A stretch of DNA of 64,000 nucleotides from Cypionkella psychrotolerans (lineage in GTDB: Bacteria; Pseudomonadota; Alphaproteobacteria; Rhodobacterales; Rhodobacteraceae), in the NCBI RefSeq assembly GCF_001294535.1, contig NZ_LGIC01000033.1, forward strand, positions 62,001 through 126,000, in the 5' to 3' direction. Under the pieces are notes generated by a model. That model made no database searches. It saw nothing but the letters and a program-made list of their open reading frames with translations, and was not told the origin of the DNA. A program made the translations under genes and the position numbers. Shown here one piece after another: positions 61,560-64,000 of the stretch; the first letter of the stretch is position 1; the number at the start of each line of letters is the position of its first letter.

Positions 61560-62240
61560 TCATGTCGCGTCTTCTCGCGCGCCTTCCAGCACGATATCCA
61601 ACTCACCATCGGGAAGGGCGTGTTGCAGGTGCAGCGCTTGTTTGATCGGAGCTGTCAGCCAGAGGCGGCATTCCTCGGGGCGTAGCAGGATGACAGGCAT
61701 CGCCTTGGGGTGAATGCGTGCGACCTCGCGATTTGGTTCGCAGGTGAGGAAGGCGAAGGCCTCCACCGTGACCTCGCCCTCTTTCAGCTTGCGGGTCGAG
61801 GTCCATTCGGTACGAATGCCTGCGAAGAAAGCCAGCGGACGATCCGCGCCAAGAGCGAACCAAACTGGCTTACCTTTGTTCGGGCCGGATCGGCTGTCCG
61901 GCTCGGCAAAGCTGGTGAAGGGCACCAGGCAGCGATGTTCGACCCCCAGCCATCTTTGCCAATGCGGGGAGGCAAGGTTGCGGATATTCGTCACCCCCGG
62001 ATCGGTGCGTTTGCCGTGTAGAAACTGCGGCGGCGTTGGCAGGCCCCAGCGGGCCATCGACAACTGCCAACCGCCAGTGGCAGCGGGGCGGAGGATTGGC
62101 GCGGCATAGTCGGGGTAGATGCCTGACAGAGGCGGTAGATTGCCGGTAAAATCTTCGATCACGTCATCGTCTTCGGCGATCTCTTTGGAGGCTTGATGTA
62201 CCTCGTCTTGGCTTTTGGTCTGCGAGTAGAGATTGCACAT
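61560..62240 (-). CDS. SRAP (YedK/HMCES-type) protein
   Basis: SRAP proteins form a covalent thiazolidine link between Cys2 and abasic sites in single-stranded DNA and so protect replication forks. The 226-residue product starts MCNLYSQTKSQDEVHQASKE, giving Cys2 after Met removal. It also has DPGVTNIRNLASPHWQRWL in place of the usual NARSE block, RCLVPFTSFAEP in place of FYEW (Glu kept), and RIHPKAMPVILLRPEECRLWL with the conserved His. Cys2, Glu and His are therefore present but the flanking motifs differ from the classic ones. The ATG at 62240 is fixed by Cys2. It lies downstream of the two-gene unknown cassette on the same strand. Confidence 0.87.
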   Translation of the reverse strand: MCNLYSQTKSQDEVHQASKEIAEDDDVIEDFTGNLPPLSGIYPDYAAPILRPAATGGWQLSMARWGLPTPPQFLHGKRTDPGVTNIRNLASPHWQRWLGVEHRCLVPFTSFAEPDSRSGPNKGKPVWFALGADRPLAFFAGIRTEWTSTRKLKEGEVTVEAFAFLTCEPNREVARIHPKAMPVILLRPEECRLWLTAPIKQALHLQHALPDGELDIVLEGAREDAT

Positions 62241-62329
62241 TTGTGTTGCCGGGAATGAGAAGGCTGCCAAGGTGGGAGCACTTTGGCAGCTTGTCCAGTG
62301 CTGGATGTGCTTTGAGAGTCTTTCCGGGG

Positions 62330-62743
62330 TTACTCGGCAGCAATCCGTGTATCCGTGACGATCAGCGCGCAGGTGGCGCAGGCTTTCGGGCCGGTTTGAG
62401 CGAACCAGCGGCAACTGGCGCGGATGGTGCAGGGGGGCAGGTCGGGAGTTGCATGGGCTTGCAGGGCTTCCATCGCGCGGTCGATCACGCCGCAGCGGCT
62501 GCCTGTCCATTGGACGCACGCCGAGGTTTGGCAGGTGCCTGAGAAGCGCATGCGGGCTTCGGGTGGGCCTGCGGCTTTCGCGGCGTTCAGGAAATCTGCG
62601 TCGACCGTCATCGGTGTACGCAGGTTGTGGATGCGACCGTCCGGGCCCAACACGCCGATGAGACCAGCGCCCGCGTTCGCGGGGGCGCTGGGGCAGGTGT
62701 AGGGCGCGCGGGCGGTGGGGGGATCACCGCCCGCGGCACTCAT
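62330..62743 (-). CDS. Eight-cysteine protein of unknown function
   Basis: A 137-residue protein with eight cysteines and no hydrophobic segment. The first lies in TCPSAP, three in GTCQTSACVQWTGSRCG (C-x4-C-x7-C), two in PPCTIRASCRWF (C-x5-C) and two in KACATCAL (C-x2-C). The last part (CTIRASCRWFAQTGPKACATCALIVTD) is dense enough to bind a metal ion or Fe-S cluster, which is inference. I do not recognise a named family. The start overlaps the stop of the 80-residue gene upstream (ATGA), and the SRAP gene follows after 89 bp, all on the same strand. Confidence 0.75.
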   Translation of the reverse strand: MSAAGGDPPTARAPYTCPSAPANAGAGLIGVLGPDGRIHNLRTPMTVDADFLNAAKAAGPPEARMRFSGTCQTSACVQWTGSRCGVIDRAMEALQAHATPDLPPCTIRASCRWFAQTGPKACATCALIVTDTRIAAE

Positions 62744-62982
62744 AATCCGGCCCTTGCGGTGACGAAGGCGCGGTTGAGTTGCTTTTCAGCGTCAAACAGC
62801 ATGTCAAAATCATGCCGGGCAACCAGCCCCCACCAATCGCGGGGGAATTTGGTCACGAAGGGTTGGTCATACCGGATGCCCGCCAAATGGCCGAGCACCA
62901 GCTTTTGCATGTCGCCACTGATGGCGGCCTGCGTCTCTTTCGACAGGGCAATATCGCCCAGATCAACCACAAAACGGGTCAT
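62740..62982 (-). CDS. Small unknown protein coupled to eight-cysteine protein
   Basis: An 80-residue acidic/hydrophobic mixed protein: MTRFVVDLGDIALSKETQAA is followed by ISGDMQKLVLGHLAGIRYDQPFVTKFPRDWWGLVARHDFDMLF and a helical end. No signal peptide or transmembrane segment. A GAGG-type Shine-Dalgarno sequence lies before the ATG at 62982 (AGGAGGCTCGC on the minus strand). It overlaps the eight-cysteine gene by four bases, so the two are produced together. Family not recognised. Confidence 0.75.
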   Translation of the reverse strand: MTRFVVDLGDIALSKETQAAISGDMQKLVLGHLAGIRYDQPFVTKFPRDWWGLVARHDFDMLFDAEKQLNRAFVTARAGL

Positions 62983-63100
62983 GCGAGCCTCCTGAAAATC
63001 GCGATGCGCTTGAAATATGCGGCGCAGGGTCAGGCTAGCTGAGAATCGCCTTTAGGGCGAGTCTGTGGCAGGTATGGAATTCCGTAGGGTGTAAGGGGCG

Positions 63101-63889
63101 TCAGCGCTGGCTGGCCGCCAGCCATGCTTGCCAATCGCGGGCGTTGCCCGCGAAGGCGTTTAGGTCAACTTTGCCTGTGATACCGGGGACTTGACCGGTG
63201 CCGCTGTATTGCCAGAAGGTCCAGCGCTGGCCCGCGTAAAGGTCGCGCGGATGGGCTGCGACCGAGCGCAGCCAGAAATCGGCGCCTTGGACTTTCCACA
63301 TCTGGTTGTCTTCAAAGAAGTCGATGGCGGTGTAGACGATCGGGCGCTGGCCGTAGTGCGATTGCAGCGCACGGATGAAGATTTGCGCCTCGGCGCGGAT
63401 GTGTTCGGGGCTGTTGCGGATGCGGCAGGTGGGGGAAGTCGGGGTCCATTCCATGTCGAGGACCGGGGGAAGCGCTCCGGGCGTGCGGGGGACATGGGCG
63501 ATGAACCAGCGCGCCTGCTCGATGGCGGGGCGGCAGTGGTAGAAGAAATGGTAGGCGCCGCGTGGGATCCCAGCGCGGGCGGAGCCTTGCCAGTGTTGGG
63601 TGAACAGCGGATCGGCTTGGTCGCCGCCTTCGGTGGCTTTGATGAAGGCAAAGCTGACGCCATTGGCTTGCGCGGTTTGCCAATCAACGGCGGTCTGGAA
63701 TTTCGAGACGTCGATGCCGTGGATGCGGTGGTCTTGGGGGGCAACCGAACCGAAATCTTGCGGATGCCCATCGCCGAAATTGGCGCGGTTGGGGGTGGCT
63801 GTGTGCGAGGCGGTAGATTCGTGGGTTTCACGGCGACCGCCGCAAGCGGCGAGGGTGAGGATCAGGGCGAGGGTGAGGGCGTGGCGCAT
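63101..63889 (-). CDS. GH25 lysozyme-like lipoprotein
   Basis: A 262-residue lipoprotein with the lipobox LAAC (Cys16), a low-complexity linker to about residue 50 and a GH25 (Lyc-type muramidase) domain. The domain carries IHGIDVSKFQTAVDWQTAQANGVSFAFIKATEGGD (catalytic Asp in GIDVSKFQ), YHFFYHCRPAIEQARWFI, VLDMEW (second acid pair) and WTFWQYSGTGQVPGITGKVDLNAF. It probably cleaves the MurNAc-GlcNAc bond in the periplasm or outer membrane. It is monocistronic on the minus strand; the first ATG at 63889 gives the lipoprotein signal. Confidence 0.92.
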   Translation of the reverse strand: MRHALTLALILTLAACGGRRETHESTASHTATPNRANFGDGHPQDFGSVAPQDHRIHGIDVSKFQTAVDWQTAQANGVSFAFIKATEGGDQADPLFTQHWQGSARAGIPRGAYHFFYHCRPAIEQARWFIAHVPRTPGALPPVLDMEWTPTSPTCRIRNSPEHIRAEAQIFIRALQSHYGQRPIVYTAIDFFEDNQMWKVQGADFWLRSVAAHPRDLYAGQRWTFWQYSGTGQVPGITGKVDLNAFAGNARDWQAWLAASQR

Positions 63890-64000
63890 TAGGGCAAAAT
63901 GCCAGAGCCTGTGGGATTTGTCAGTGGGGGAAATTGTGAGATCGGCGGGATTCCCCGGCGGTTTTTCGGCGGCCTCATGCGGTGGGGATCAGGAGGCCCC

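Overview
The window is about 64 kb of GC-rich chromosomal DNA whose gene content and order point to an alphaproteobacterium of the family Rhodobacteraceae (Rhodobacter/Roseobacter-like). The main clues are glyQ and glyS flanking a small membrane-protein gene and followed by a pyruvate phosphate dikinase-like gene, folB-folP-glmM, the aa3-oxidase ctaC-ctaB-ctaG-coxC-surf1-thrC cluster, a DMSP-lyase family cupin, a GcvT-fused dimethylglycine/sarcosine dehydrogenase-like enzyme, and DUF1127 next to a LysR regulator. No rRNA, tRNA, CRISPR array, insertion sequence or prophage was recognised. The only RNA gene is RNase P RNA. The assignment is inference from gene content; no database was searched.

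Layout. 1-7.3 kb: a truncated secreted SPOR/peptidoglycan-binding protein (minus strand), then glyQ, a small anchored protein, glyS and a PPDK-like enzyme. 7.4-11.6 kb: a SleB-type cell wall hydrolase, folB (with an extra C-terminal domain), folP and glmM. 11.8-13.2 kb: an ABM/NIPSNAP gene pair divergent from an ArsR-type regulator. 13.3-15.4 kb: ilvC divergent from two overlapping Lrp/AsnC genes. 15.5-18.4 kb: a class V aminotransferase and tldD. 18.6-26.2 kb: cytochrome oxidase subunits II and III with heme O synthase, Cox11 and SURF1, continuing into thrC, an M16 peptidase and a GNAT. 26.3-34.1 kb: DUF1697, a GlcD-type flavoenzyme, DUF1428, a minus-strand operon mtnP-SDR/DoxX-DUF2269-apt, a DMSP-lyase-like gene divergent from mtnP, and an atypical phosphotransferase. 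34.3-40.7 kb: gatC-gatA, an Excalibur lipoprotein, an amidase, RNase P RNA, rpmG, a VIT1-type transporter and a Bax-inhibitor protein. 40.8-46.4 kb: DUF1127/LysR, a quinone oxidoreductase, an XRE regulator behind a sigma-54-type promoter, hisN and 8-oxoguanine deaminase. 46.6-49.4 kb: a 901-residue RTX protein built of five ~172-residue modules. 49.6-55.4 kb: argD-argF, DUF1993, an isochorismatase-like hydrolase, an MFS transporter and galM. 55.5-58.6 kb: znuA divergent from zur-znuC-znuB around a perfect Zur-type palindrome. 58.7-63.9 kb: the GcvT-fused dehydrogenase, an SRAP protein, a two-gene unknown cassette with an eight-cysteine protein, and a GH25 lysozyme-like lipoprotein.

Functional links. 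mtnP and apt together recover adenine released from methylthioadenosine. ctaC/ctaB/ctaG/coxC/surf1 supply structural subunits, heme precursor, copper insertion and assembly for an aa3-type oxidase (subunit I is not in this window). zur and its box probably control zinc uptake.

Most of the novelty is in two places. The intergenic DNA carries at least three families of short dispersed elements, including a five-copy palindrome-plus-GTTAA element mostly just after stop codons. Several proteins depart from family norms: a PPDK-like enzyme with a degraded ATP-grasp domain, a COX II with Thr in place of the conserved CuA-loop Glu, a divergent SRAP protein, the modular RTX protein and the eight-cysteine cassette.
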